Shown: positions 33,415 through 45,925, counted from the stretch's first letter. The stretch is 64,000 bases of DNA from Dipteris shenzhenensis (GCA_047967505.1 CM106539.1); one strand, 5' to 3'. Translations and numbers: made by a program. Notes: generated from the letters alone by a model not told the origin.

Positions 33415-33935
33415 ACGACCCCAGCTATTGACAGAGCCACAATGGCCTATCTTTGCAGGCAAGATGCTGGAACAAAAGTTGTTGAACAAAGTGAAAGAAA
33501 GCAAGCTACGAAGGTGAGCTAGCACCTGGGGTGGGATGAAGCCATGGAGGCTATTGTTTTCTAAGGCGAGGACTTGGATGGTTGAAAGGTTAGCAAACGA
33601 GGGAGGCAAGGTGCCCACGAGGTAGGAGAGGTTGGGCAGCTGAGGCCGAGTTGTGGAGGAAGGAAACCTGAGAGGTTTTTGTAGGACAAGTTGAGGATGG
33701 ATTAGGTAGGTTGAGGGAGGAGGTCTGAGACACATTATTGGAGGATAGGTCAAGGGTAGGAGAGCATGGGGGTGATGGAACCCTAAAGACTCCTTCGAGA
33801 TAGACAATTTGGGTGGTATTGTGGGCCGATCCATGCATTGTAAGCATGGGCTATGGTGATTACATTCCAAGAGGCAAGGGATTGGTGATGGCCTACTTGA
33901 ATGCCAACAACACATCTAAGGCACTAAGGAGGGGA
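33415..33935 (-). pseudogene. Leucine-rich-repeat receptor-kinase N-terminal fragment
   Basis: On the minus strand, one frame begins near 33930 with ALDVLLAFK, stop, AITNPLASWN, the N-terminal LRR cap typical of plant receptor-like kinases. After frameshifts, LRR units follow: GTLPPSFANLSTIQVLALE, NNSLHGFIPPQVLAHLRSLL and SFTLFNNFCSSILPAKIGHC, with the LxxLxxLxLxxNxLxGxIP spacing. There is no transmembrane segment or kinase domain. In intact relatives this ectodomain would face the apoplast and bind a ligand or co-receptor. Stops and the missing 3' portion make this a dead fragment. Confidence 0.7.
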
Positions 33936-35130
33936 GGAGGGTGCTGAGCTCTATACACAAAATATCATCAATCTAGGAACAACAATCATCAATCCAAGAA
34001 CAATGAAGAGAAACCACACAAGTTGTTTCATGACTAATGTATTGTATGTAGCCTCTTTTCCTTGGTTGCTACAAGATGATGAGATAAGATTGGAAACCAG
34101 AACAAACCAAGGGATTTGCAACTTTCAAATCCCACCTATTGCTATAAAATAACATCAAGTGTTATTGAATTGAATGAACCTTAGGTTAAGTCCTTAACCT
34201 GAAACACATTTGCAAGCATGTGGCAAGCATTGCTATTGAGAAAGTTGCTCAAAAGAAACAACTTGAGGTAAGATTGATTATCTTGCAAAGCATTAGGAGG
34301 TGACGAGTGTGGAAGCAGCATGAGCAGCTAGGAAGGTTGGGCAACGTTAAGAGATGGTGAGCAAGGCAAAGGAACTGGACAAAAATAGATGATTCCAAGC
34401 CATGAGAATGTAGAAGGGAAAGCAAGGGGGTTGATGAAGGAAGGGTGAGATTAGAGGAGGGCATGCCAGAAGTATAGAGTGAAAGAAGTCGAGTGGATGT
34501 CTTTTACATCTCAACGGGTTAACGTCTTTGAATCAAGGGATATCGAGAAATATCACATCATGTTAATAGGTACTAAGGCTTGCATGAAATTTTTGTCATG
34601 GGGTGACTATAGAGTTAACACTAACCATTCAACGTTGTTTGATGTTTATAGTGCACTACGGAGTGCCTCAATATGATGGAGGCTTTAGAAGAGGGGAACC
34701 TTATGTCCAAGACAGACGCTTTCATGAGCTTTGCATGATCTTAGCACCATGGAAGACCTCGATCTTCGTATTGCAAAGATGTGAGCAATGAGCCGCTTTC
34801 CCTGCGGCAGCGTAGACAATGTTCAGAGATGCCTTGAGTCCATTGCTTGGAAGACTTGTATAGATCTGAAAGGCATCCATTAGTCATTCACAGCCATGGC
34901 AAGTGGAGGGAAGAAGCAATCGCATAATTCATTGTCTGATTATTTAGAGAAGATGATTCCAGGGGACTGGTGGTTTGAAGATGATTTCACAGGACTGATG
35001 GTTTGAAGATGTATGTCTCCTCAACACGGAGTATTTCATGGGAGCCATAAATGCAACTCAGGTGAAAGTTATGCACACAGACTTGCTTGGAGTTCCTTAT
35101 CACACATTTAGCATTGAAGTTGTTGAGCTA
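33936..35130. other. No gene recognised
   Basis: Only short open frames without conserved motifs are present on either strand. Confidence 0.4.
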
Positions 35131-35189
35131 TTTCTTTTGTGACTACCACCGTAACACTCAGGTTTCCCACTAGTCCTCCATTACTCAAA

Positions 35190-35545
35190 CACATATCTTG
35201 TGTCCCAAATTTTGAGCAGCTAAAACGCATCGAGATGTATGTGCCGGTCTTGACTTCAAGCCCAAGGGCTCAATTTGACAGCTCAGGGCTCTATCTACTT
35301 TCAATTCCAATTAGCTCCAGGGAAAAAAAACAAGATACTCAGCAAGGGCTCAATTTGACACCTTAGGGTTCTATCTACTTTCAATTCCAATAAAGCTTGA
35401 GATGTCCCAACTTTTGAGTGGCTATAACACCTGGGGATGTATGTGCACGTCCTGACTTTAAGCCCGAGGGACTCAATTCAGCAGCTCATGGCTCTACCTT
35501 CCAGTACAGCTCAGGGGAAGAAAAAACAAGATACTCTATCTTGGT
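35190..35545 (+). repeat. Degenerate tandem repeat, about 100-200 bases per unit
   Basis: Blocks with the order ATGTATGTGC...TTGACTT, AAGCCC(A/G)AGGG, CTCAATT, AGCTCAGGGCTCTA and AACAAGATACTC recur at 35235-35340, 35341-35395 (partial) and 35436-35540. Confidence 0.65.
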
Positions 35546-35745
35546 TACCCCATATGGGGGCACTTTCAATTCTAGTACAACTCGAGGGGAAAAAACCAGT
35601 AAAAAAAAACCCAGTATAGCTCATTAAAAAAAACAAGGTAAATGATTAATAAATCATTCATAAGGCCTTCTCGAGATCCAAAATAGCGAAAGAGATGACG
35701 AATTGGCCATGCAACGTGGAAAAGAGGGCAGATGATGAATTGAAA

Positions 35746-35748
<3 letters not shown>

Positions 35749-35790
<42 letters not shown>
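35749..35790 (+). repeat. (GA)n microsatellite with G run
   Basis: Roughly 18 GA units are followed by eight G. Confidence 0.95.
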
Positions 35791-35792
<2 letters not shown>

Positions 35793-36539
35793 AAGAGGCG
35801 GTAGAAAATAACAAGTGGAACTTGGACTTATCATCAAAGGGCAATGAATTTCTAAAATTCTAGATTCGATTTTAGTTCTTCAAAACCGAAAACCTACCCT
35901 TCCGGGCTAGCTAAAAGCTTGATGAACTTTGTAAAAAGCCACATCACACATGTTTTTAAAACCCCTCCCCCGTTTCTTTGCTAAAACAAAGATTCATTTT
36001 ATCCCAATCTCTTTTTTGCTCATCCCCTTTTCTTTGCTAAAACAAAGATCCATTTTATCCCAATCTCTTCTCTTCCAAAGGAGGATTACCAAAAAGTAAG
36101 TGACAAGAAGTGAGCGACACCAAAACAATAAAACATTTATAAATATCCTATTTGAGTAACAAAAAAATATAATTTATTTAAAAGTCCATATGTTTCCTCA
36201 TGCTTAATGGTTAAATATGCATATAACTTTAAAGCCACTAACACTAAATTTCGCATCACCCATAAGAGAGCTTGTATGTTTCATTTCCACATCATTGTTA
36301 GTATGAAAAACAAACCCTACAACAATCAAGTTCTCTCTCTTTCCACAATAGTAACTGAGATCATCAATGCAACCTTTCACACAAGTGGGGTGTTTCCAAG
36401 GACTCCTTGAATGGATTAGTTTAGATTACATGCATATGTAAATGCTTAGCTTTTCCAACTCTATTCACTCTTGGAACAAAACCCTTGATACTACAAAAAC
36501 ATCCCTCCACAATGGTTCACTCTTACATACCACTAATGC

Positions 36540-37085
36540 AATGCAAAAAATTAACCACAAATTCATATTGTGGTGCATGAAATTTTACTAGATGGTGCAA
36601 AAAGGCATAATAATAATCTAAATCATGCCTTGCCATTTGATTTGATATGTAACATGACCCCATTTGGACTTTTAAATAAAAAGATACAGGGATGCGAAAA
36701 AGCCATTTTTTGGGCCAAAATAGGGAGCGCATTACCAAAACAACCAACTTTTGACAACTTTCAAAGATATAGGTATGTAAAAATGTCATCTTTTGGGCCA
36801 AAATAGGGAGCGCATTAATGCGCTCCCTATTTTGGCCCAAAAGATGACATTTTTACATACCTATATCTTTGAAAGTTGTCAAAAGTTGGTTGTTTTGGCT
36901 CAAAAGATGAGTTTTTAACATCCCTGCATCTTGTGATTGTCAAATACAAATGGCATAATATTATATATCAAATCAAATGACAAGGAATGATTTAGATGAA
37001 TATCATGCTTTTTTGCACCATCTAAAAAAATTGTGTGCATCACAATATGAATTTTGTGAATTTTTAGCCAATTTGTTGCACCAAA
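36540..37085. repeat. Long inverted repeat with an 80-bp perfect palindromic core
   Basis: The centre lies between 36816 and 36817. Arms 36737-36816 and 36817-36896 are perfect complements as far as I can read. The match continues, imperfectly, to about 36540 and 37085 (for example ATTCATATTGTGGTGCAT near 36565 against its complement near 37045). The left arm has an extra 20-base copy of AAAATAGGGAGCGCATTACC at about 36717-36736. It has no ORF. It resembles a foldback element or MITE, or a hairpin RNA precursor. Confidence 0.88.
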
Positions 37086-37389
37086 CGTAAAGCAAGGTTT
37101 CCCATAATAGGGATTGAGAAGACAATGCCTATTTTGGCAAATAAAAAAATGCCAAATTTTGACATCCTCTACCTTTTAATTGCACTCGGGTGTTCACTCT
37201 CATAAACCCATAAAGCAAAAATGTATGAAAGAGGATTGTTTCAACTTCACAATTGAACTCAGAGATCTCAAAAAAATAACAAGGAAGTAGATACTACATT
37301 GTACTTTTTAGATAAACCTTTTTCTTTATTTATTTCTGAAAAAAATCATTCCACAACAAGTCCAAAGCAAGAAAGTTCAATTATAAAAA

Positions 37390-37640
37390 TGAGGAAAGAA
37401 TGAGGAAAGTCCTACATGCAACATGCAACTCCTACATGTAACTTGCAACTCCTACATGCAACTTCTATATGCAAGTTCTACATGTAGAGAGACAATGTCT
37501 TACAATTCCTACATGCAAAGAGAGAAACTCTCCAACTTGTATAAATACCCCATAATGGAATGAAGCCCTGACTCTTGGGGGTATTGTGTTGAGTTCTACT
37601 TTGGTATTCCAAGCAATTGTCTCAAGTGTCCATCCTTCTT
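37390..37640 (+). repeat. Tandem CTCCTACATGCAACT repeats and a TATA box
   Basis: Units of about 15 bases (CCTACATGCAACATG, CTCCTACATGTAACT, CTCCTACATGCAACT) run from 37411 to 37475. A TATA box (TATAAATACCCC) follows at about 37540, and the layout resembles an LTR promoter. The partner LTR was not seen. Confidence 0.5.
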
Positions 37641-37707
37641 TGCACTCCATGTCCAAAAGCATGTCCTAACCTTGCAACTCCTCCTCCCCTCACCCCCAAC
37701 CTTGCAA

Positions 37708-38310
37708 CCCATCCTCTCCCTCCTCCTCCTCCCTTCTCCTCCTCTTCCTCCCTCCTCCCTTCTCCTCCTCCTCCTCCCTCCTCCTCCTCTTTCCTCTCTC
37801 TTCTTTCTCCCATGCTCTTACACCTTCTTCCTCTTTCACTCCTATGCTCCCCCTAAACCATTAGTTCCTTAACCCTTAACCTCCATGATCTACGAGGGAG
37901 ATGAGTTCTCCACCATGTACTCTACCCTAAACCTTGGAACCTCCTTCTAAACCTGGGTACTTCTTCTAAACCTTGGAACCTCCTTCTAAACCTTGGAACC
38001 TCCTTCTAAACTTTGGAACCTCCTTCTAAACCTTGGAACCTCCTTCTAACCCTTAAACTCCTCCTAAACCTTGCAACCCCCAATGAAGGCGAAAGCCTTC
38101 ATTACCTCAACTATGATAATGCACGTTCCTTTTACACATGCATGCACTATCTTTGCTTACAACACTTAAGCCTACGTCTCTCACCGAAATACGACTCAAG
38201 GTCCTAAGCTACATGTATACTACAAACGACCTCGAAACCCTGCATACTGAGAATACCCTGCTCTTCCTGCAGAAGCCATGGGATAGAGCCAACACCTATA
38301 TGTGTTGCTT
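37708..38310 (+). repeat. Dispersed repeat copy 1: CTC-rich tract plus 20-bp tandem array
   Basis: A (CCTCCT)n pyrimidine tract (37700-37800) is followed by non-repetitive sequence, then six or seven copies of a 20-base unit AACCTTGGAACCTCCTTCTA (37935-38050), then unique sequence ending at GAGCCAACA. The whole block recurs in reverse at 53225-53915. Confidence 0.8.
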
Positions 38311-39010
38311 ATTGGCCATGTAGCAGCCTACTTTTGGTCCTCATGGTGGTTGAATGAAGATGCATGGAAATATTAATGGGCAAACGTAAGAATAATCAAT
38401 GACGATTACATAATTTCTTAAGCTACTCGTTCGTTAAGAAATCGAAGTTGCCTTAGAGTCCAAGTGCCCACAAAAATAATCATTGATGATTACATAATTT
38501 CTTAAGCTACTCGTTCGTTAGGAAATCGAAGTTGCTTTAGAGTCCAAGTGCCCACAAATATATAGTCTCGCTTTCAAAGGGCAATGATGAAAGATTTTGG
38601 GACACCATGATACTACGGTGTAGAGGTGGACATTCAAGGTTATCTGAATGCTTTGGATTTCCAAAATTTTGCATCTCAAAAAAACATATGTGGTCCTATG
38701 CCAAGAATGGCTTTGTAGTCTTGGACATAGCTCACAACAATGGAGTTATATAAATAATTCCATTATATTTGAAAAACATGTTAGTATTCTAATTTCAAGG
38801 GAGCATGATGTACCTAATTCTCTAGTTATTCAATGGAATTGTAATGGCTTCTATACCAACAAAAATGCAAGATATATTTGTGATTTAATTATTGTTGATA
38901 TTTAATTTCTTCTACACTTGAAAAAAGTAAACTTCTACTTGTTGTTATTGAAAAGCATATAGTTCCTTTTGAATTTAGAGATGGTTTTCATCTGACTTTC
39001 TTGATGGTTT
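38311..39010 (+). pseudogene. Decayed Gypsy fragment, protease-to-RT linker (copy 1)
   Basis: Homologous over most of its length to 41985-42600 and, more weakly, to 50690-51050. One open frame (38648-38905) contains TYVVLCQEWLCSLGHSSQQW, similar to the LLGxEWL region after Gypsy proteases. An internal 66-base direct duplication lies at about 38410 and 38486. No RT follows. Confidence 0.45.
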
Positions 39011-39089
39011 ACCAAGGCTGCCAAAACTAATCCTCCAGTTAGGCTGTTTACGTAAGGTCAAGTATAGCCTATGGGCACTAAAAAGAGTC

Positions 39090-39285
39090 CTAAGCGGTCT
39101 TGAATGGGCACACCCCATTGTACACTAGTTGCCCATCATAGGTTTTAAAAAATTGGCGCACCCCAGTGTACACTAGTTGCCCATCATGGGAACCCCCTTT
39201 ACAAACTGCCCAATTGTCCAATGATGGTCCACTGTACACCCATGGGAACCCCCTTTACAAACAGCCCAATGGTCCAATGATGGTT
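39090..39285 (+). repeat. Two short direct duplications
   Basis: TGTACACTAGTTGCCCATCAT recurs at about 39120 and 39165. GGGAACCCCCTTTACAAAC recurs at about 39187 and 39243. Confidence 0.75.
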
Positions 39286-39289
39286 TTGT

Positions 39290-39496
39290 AATTTGTGGGA
39301 CCCTGCACATACAAGTGTGTGTGTGCGAAGAGAGAGTTTTTTGTTTTTTTTGGCAATGAGCATGCTTTGTTCCACCTATTCCACTTATGGCATCTGTGTG
39401 TGTGTGTGTGTGTGTGTGTGTTATCAACATCTTACCATCCCCCCTCTCTATGACATCTCTTTCTTTGTGCTCTGTCTGTCTGTCTGTCTCTCTCTC

Positions 39497-39544
<48 letters not shown>

Positions 39545-39737
39545 TTCTTTTTGTATCTTTTCTCTCTTCATCCTCCTTGTCCTCATTGTAACCCTCTATC
39601 TTCGTCTATGTTTAACTCTATCACCTCTCTCTACCCCCTCTCTCATGCATGCACTGCTCTCTCTCTATCTCTTGCCTTGATGATTTGTCTTTTTTTCCCA
39701 TCATTTTGGGCAAAATTTTTAGCATTTGGAGCATTTG

Positions 39738-39794
<57 letters not shown>

Positions 39795-39879
39795 CTCTCT
39801 TGCCTTGATGATTTGTCTTTTTTTCGCACCATTTTCGGCAAAATTTTTAGCATTTTGGGCATTTTTGTGTGTGTGTGTA

Positions 39880-39920
<41 letters not shown>

Positions 39921-40213
39921 CTAAAAAAAGAAATCAATGGCCAAATTGGCTTCCAGATGACGGTGCTAGCACCCTCCTCTGGAGGCTAGTTCAAGCTACA
40001 AACATATTCACAACTTTTGCTAGAAATATCCAAATTTAGTCAATTTTGGTATCAAAACCATCGGAACACATCAAATTAGCTCATTTCTCTTGTTATTATC
40101 ATGAAATACTGTCTTTGGTGTGATTCTATGCATGCCAGCTCTCCTCTAGAATCCCTTTTGGGCTAAAAAATTTGCCAAAAATGGTGGGAAAAAAAGATAA
40201 ATAATAATGGTAG

Positions 40214-40279
<66 letters not shown>

Positions 40280-40588
40280 CTAAAGAAAGAAATCAAAGAA
40301 CTTTTTAAAAGCCCAAATTGGCATATAGAGGTGGGCGCCGGCGCCCTCACTTGGACGCCAGTTTGGGCTAACAAAAATTTCACCTCTTTTGCTAGAAATA
40401 TCCAAATTTAGTCATATTTGGTATCAAAATGATTGGAACACATCAAATGAGCTCATTTATCTTGTTAGTTTCATGAAATTCTATCTCTAGTGTGATTCTA
40501 TGCATGCTAATTCTCCTCTAGAAGCCCTTTTGGGCTAAAAAATTTACCCAAAAAGGTGGGAAAAAGACAATTTATCATGGTAAAAAAG

Positions 40589-40650
<62 letters not shown>

Positions 40651-40737
40651 CGCCACAGTGCATGCATGAGAGAGGGGTACAAAAAGATATGACAAAGTTA
40701 GACATAGACAGAGATAGAGGGTCTATACGTAGGACGA

Positions 40738-40830
<93 letters not shown>

Positions 40831-40922
40831 TTGAACCTCAAGTGGATGAAATTTGGAAGCTATAAAAAGGAAATGCAGGGCATTTGTGTTTACAAATTGT
40901 GTACCATATAAGCTTGTTGAGG

Positions 40923-41004
<82 letters not shown>

Positions 41005-41128
41005 AGTGCGTGCATGAGAGAGGGGGTAGAGATAGATGTGACAGAGTTAGACATAGATGGAGATAGAGGGTTCCAAGGAGGACAAAGAGAGAAAAGACAC
41101 AAAAAAAGAATACTTTGTGTGTGTGTGT

Positions 41129-41180
<52 letters not shown>

Positions 41181-41330
41181 TCATAAGTGGAATTTGTGGA
41201 ACAAAACATGATGGTTACCAAAAAAACTCGCTTCCCCCATGAAAGTGATTGGTAGATTTGAAGAGTGCCCATTATTGAGCAGCCAAGCTTTGCTGCCCAG
41301 GAAGGGTAGGACGTGGAGTTCATAAAGGAC
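39290..41330. repeat. Microsatellite-rich foldback region
   Basis: The outer arms are complementary: 39340-39670 (CATGCTTTGTTCC...TTATGGCA and ACCCCCTCTCTCATGCATGCAC) against 40990-41215 (GTGCGTGCATGAGAGAGGGGGT and GTCATAAGTGG). Between them two direct repeats of about 300 bp (39920-40210 and 40285-40590) are each bounded by (GA)n. Simple repeats: (TG)n 39398-39421; (CA)n 39504-39543; (GT)n(GA)n 39738-39793; (GA)n 39880-39917, 40215-40278, 40608-40648, 40738-40828, 40944-41002 and 41129-41178. ORFs across them are artefacts. Confidence 0.85.
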
Positions 41331-41984
41331 TGAAAGCTTTGTCATAGGCAATGTATGTGTAACAAGTTGACCGCCCGTTATTCGCCCATCATTAAAAAAC
41401 TCACATCTTTTTGGTTCAATCAGTTGCCCAAGGATGGGCACCTCTCAATGCATAGGAAAGTAGATACAGCATTGTCTTTTTTAGATAAAGCTTCTACTTT
41501 TTTTTTGAGTTTTTTTGGGGGAAAAAATTCATTCCATGATGAGTCCAACATGGGAAAGGACAATTACATAAAATGAGGAAAGAGCAAGGAAAAGAAAGCA
41601 ATTGTTGAAGAAGATATAGATTATAGTGATTAATGATTCATTAAAAACTTTAACTAAAGCAATTCTTAAGTTATATGATTCTCTATATACAACTCCCAAA
41701 GGCATATTGCCACCTCCTCCATGTCAATTTTAAGCATCTACCTCTCAACTTAGAGAAACCTCTAATGGCTTGAAAGACTTGAAACCACTATAACATGGAA
41801 GAAACAGAGAGTAATAAGGACACTATTAACATGTTCTTACAAATATGGTAAGATTTCCACAAACTCAGGAATACACCTCTTGAAAACCAAGTTATGGAAG
41901 CCAATATTTCCCTAGATAATAAATATAAATAGTGGATAAAAATTTAAGAAGATCCCAAAGTATTGGAATGAATGTTACCAATAT
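41331..41984 (+). other. Repeat-derived sequence, probably old Gypsy 5' region
   Basis: Blocks such as GTAGATACAGCATTGTC and AAAATTCATTCCATGA(T/C) recur near 37275-37390 and 50160-50220, showing shared repeat ancestry. No protein motif can be read with confidence. Confidence 0.4.
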
Positions 41985-44660
41985 GTGTGTTGCTTATCAT
42001 CGGTAATGTGGCAACCTACTTTTGGTCCTCATGATTGAATGAGGTTGCATGGTAAGGAGCAAAAAGATAAAAATAATGGTAAGCTACTTGTTAGTTAAAA
42101 AATTGAAATTGCCTTAGAGCCCTAGTGTTCACAATATGGAGTCTCTCTTATAAAGGGCAGTGATGAAGAATTTTGTGACACCATGATACACAGTATAGAC
42201 ATTCAACGCTATGCAGATCCTTTTGGATTTTCAAATTATGCATCTTGACCAAACTTATGTGGTCCTAGGGCAAGAATGGATTTATAGGGCATGGCTTGCT
42301 ACAAGGGAGTTATATAAATAATCCATTATATTTGAAAAACATGGTAGTCTTCCAGATTCAAGGGAAACATGATGTCCTTAATTTTTGACTTATTTGTCTA
42401 ATGAGTTAGAATGACTCTTGTACTAACAAAAATGTGAGGACGTTTGTGACTTCATATTTGTTGATAAATAGTTTCTTCTACACATGAAAAGAGTAATCTT
42501 CTACGTGATGTTGAAAAGCATAAAGTTCCTTTTAATGATTTAATAGTTTAATTTAAATATCGATTCTCATTTGACTTGCATGATGGTTTGCCTCCTAAGA
42601 GAAGTAGATCATAATATAGATATATTTCCTAGATGTACCCCTATTTGTAAACTTCTTTATAGACCTAGTGAAAGGAAAGAACATGAGGTAGAAAGATAAC
42701 TAGCTAAATATCTTAGAAAAGGTCAAATGCAACCAAGTAGCTCACCTTGATCTTCACCAATAAAGAGAAAAGGATGGTACTATGTGCTTATGCATAGATC
42801 ATCAAGATTTAGATAAAATTATAATAAAAAATAAATATCCCATGTCTTGCATTGATTATCTCTTTAATCAATTGCAAGGGGCTAAGTATCTTACTAAAAT
42901 TGATTTAAGATCTCGATGTCACCAAGTATGAATTAGAGTAGAATATGTAGCTATACAAATGATCCAGTAACATTTTATGACACTGATGAATAGTGCTTAA
43001 GGCCATATTTAAGGGAATCTATTATAATATTTCTAGATGACATCCCTGTCTAAAGTAAAACAAGAAATAAGCATATGGAGCATTGAGAAAGGTGTTCCAA
43101 TTGGTTAGAGATAGCTCTCTTTGTGCTAAATAATCCAATTGTGAATTCTTTGCAAGAGAAGTATGATATTTGGGATATAGCATATCCCAAGAAGGGATTT
43201 ATATGGATTTTGAAAATGTTAGGGCCATCTTAGAATGGCTACATCTGATAAACTTAGAAAATTAAACAAATTCCTAGGTTTATTAGGATTTAATAGAAGA
43301 ATATGCTAAAACGACTATTTTGATAAAGGGTAAACTAAAAATAATCTTCATCCAGTATGAACCTCAAAGGAAGAGTTTTGGTAAAATAAAAGTAGCTATA
43401 GCTAGAGCCCTTGTTTTAAAGGTAGTGGATCCACTACCTTTAATACATAGCTAGAGCTTGGTGTTAGACAACTCAAGTGGAAAAAATATAATATTGAAAG
43501 TGGCTACCTTCTCACAAAGGTAGAGTATGTATCCTGAATAAAGATAACATAAGGCACCAGATTCTTTTTGAGTGTCATGATAGTCCTAGCATAGGGCATG
43601 CAAGACTTAAGAAGGTCTATGTGCATTCTTTTAGCCTAGAGTAAGTAAAGACATCCAAGATTATCTATTGAAGTGCCAAAAATTCTAGGTCAGTAAAGTT
43701 GAATGTGTTAAGTTAGGTAATGAACTACATCCTGATAGATCTCATTTAGCAAATGAGAAAGCATCTCCATTGATTTTATTGTTGGATTACCTAGGACACA
43801 GAGGGAGAATGATTGTATGTGAGTTATTGTGGATTAGTTGAAGGGATGAATCTATTTTAACCAATGAAAAGCTTTGAAATCCTACATTAGCAAGACCATA
43901 TTTATAATGGGCTACTAGCTAATATTGCTAGTGCTTGAGATAGCAAACTTAACAGTCATTTTAGAGAGTTTATTTCCATGAGGCTAGAAAATACTTTAAG
44001 CTCTATAGACCAGCCATATATTGATGGTCAAATACTAATGCCAAATAGTCAACAATAGGTTTTAGTCCATTAATGATGATGTATAGATTTCAACCAAGAG
44101 CTCCAATTGCAATGGGACTCAAAAAACAAGGTTTAGGCAGCTAAAGACTTTCTTGAAGATATGAATCAAAATGCTTAAGAAAGCCAAAGATATAGCAAAA
44201 GCTAATGCAAATGCATGCCTTAGAATGTTGGAATGAAAGAATAGAGAATCTATATCTTAAGGTACCAGAATCTTCAAAAACCCTAAAAATGGGTAAATGT
44301 TCTAGGTGAATTCTCAAAGCTATTTCCTAGGTATTGTGGACCATTCCAAATACTTAAGAGAATTGGAGAAATTTAGCTTTACCAAAAGGATGTAGAGGAC
44401 ATCAAGTCTTTCAAGTAGAGTCAAAAGGAAATTAGGAGATGATGACAATCTCATAGCAAATGAAGTCCTAGTTGAACTCATTAACCCTCCATATTTACCC
44501 ATGAACTAGTAAAATTTTTAGAGAGAAAAGAGAAACAAACAAGAAACACAATGTATAGTTAAATGAAATGATAGAACATAGGACAGTGCAATGTGGGGAA
44601 TCTCCAGAAGAGGTCTTTCAATTTTGTTTTCGAGGACAAAAATATTTCTTAAAGGGAAGG
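41985..44660 (+). pseudogene. Old Gypsy pol, heavily decayed
   Basis: Frames are shattered but motifs keep pol order. Protease/linker: TYVVLGQEWIY near 42250. RT: YRPSERKEHEVER (42655-42700), DGTMCLCIDHQDLDKI (42770-42820), FNQLQGAKYLTKIDLRS (42865-42920), FLDDI active site (near 43035), KVFQLV and YLGYSISQEGIYMDFENV (43090-43220). Integrase C-terminal region: FSPLMMMYRFQPRAPI (44060-44110), FLEDMNQ and KKAKDIAKANANA (44150-44215). C-terminal SH3-like end: KLFPRYCGPFQILKRIGE (44315-44375). Gag, RNase H and the first integrase Asp are not clear. Many stops occur in every frame, and this is one of the oldest insertions here. Confidence 0.75.
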
Positions 44661-44670
44661 GATTTCTATG

Positions 44671-45300
44671 TCAATTATAATATTGAGGCCACACTGTAGG
44701 GGAAATACCATGAAGGATTGGTTGTGCTTGTAGTAATCAAGGCTAAAAGGGGTATTCCTATGCCTAGGCACTAATGGAATGGTTCATAGGTAGGACCATA
44801 AGAGGGCTAATGCAAAAAGGTCCTTTATAGGACACATGGATCCATAGATTGAATGCGAGTGTAAGCCCTAAGCTAGGAGGGGTATTGTAGAGGGATCACA
44901 ATAAAGGATGTCTCAACATGGAGACTGAACACATAGACGATCTCACAAATAAAGAATTTGAAGCTGGGAATGCTGGTTGAGAACCCTCTATGATAGTTGT
45001 CCTCACACTAGTATAAAAGTAGGTTTCTATTTGGAATTAGTTTTTCATGCAACTTTTTAGTCATGAATAACGAGTGCTACTAACATTATTTACACCTTTG
45101 GCATAGTTTGCAAGCTTGATCATTGTGAAATTTGCTTTAAGAAATACCAAATATCATTAGTACTAAGAAGTTGCTATGGCACAGTTGGAGGGTGTTTCAC
45201 TACTTTTTTGGAGTGATTCTCAAACTATTAACAATCTTGTAAGGGGTGCTAGTAAATGAGAAAGAATACCTAGGACCAAATATGCTAGGAACATTTGGGA
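44671..45300 (+). mobile_element. Candidate LTR of the old Gypsy
   Basis: It follows a purine tract (TTAAAGGGAAGGGA, about 44652-44665) at the end of pol and begins TGTCAATTATAATATTG. A TATA box (TATAAAAGTAGG, about 45012) sits mid-way. The downstream side is Gag-like sequence, so one LTR may have served two tandem elements. No second copy was found and the right end is not defined. Confidence 0.4.
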
Positions 45301-45359
45301 AAGCTTGCTTTTAACAAAATGGATCTAATATAATCTACAACAATAAACAGGAAGAGCTA

Positions 45360-45627
45360 TAAGTATGGATCCAGTACCCCCATGACTAGTGGTGCACCTT
45401 TATAGCCATGTGACTTGTGATCTTCAAGGGTTTTTCATGATTTGTCTTAAATTGGACTCTTTTCCACCTTACGATGGTGGCTTTTACAAAAGAAATATGA
45501 AAATCTCCTAACTAGGCGTTAAGGGATGGTTGCTTAAAGTAGACTTAGTGGAACAATGGTTTGTTGAGGCTTAGAAGATATTGCAATAGCCAAACTAGTG
45601 TAGAGTAAGACTAACATTTGACTTAGC
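45360..45627 (+). pseudogene. Old Gypsy gag-like sequence, left part
   Basis: Homologous to 29580-29830. It is interrupted at TTAGC by Copia E and continues at 49934. Confidence 0.5.
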
Positions 45628-45925
45628 TGTTGAGATATCAAGCTCTACCCCCGATATATGTCCTGGATGACTATCATTTATGTCACCGCCTATGTTAGTT
45701 GTACTCGTGGTGTAGTTAGACTACCACGTATGTTTTTGATTTGGGTTCACATATGAACCACGTATTCTAGGTTTTGACATATAGGGTATTTCCCTCTTCT
45801 ATTGTATGGTTGTTGTGTGCAAAAGTGAAGAAAGGCTTCACCCTCTAACCTTGTGTCCTCTCTCGCTTATGTGTTGTGAAGAAAGGTGAACTTGAGTCTC
45901 CTATCTCTCTCCCTTATTCTTTACA
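45628..45925 (+). mobile_element. 5' LTR of Copia E
   Basis: 298 bp, TG...CA, followed directly by the primer site. Confidence 0.96.

Noticed and set aside
37411-37475. CRISPR-like array
   Set aside because: Units are contiguous and diverged, without unique spacers; eukaryotic tandem repeat.
39173-39937. Several ORFs over 90 codons on both strands
   Set aside because: They are made of CVCV, HTHT, SLSL and ERER runs from simple repeats.
40838-41323. 161-codon minus-strand ORF
   Set aside because: Ser-Leu repeats from (GA)n; the reverse frame gives Glu-Arg repeats.
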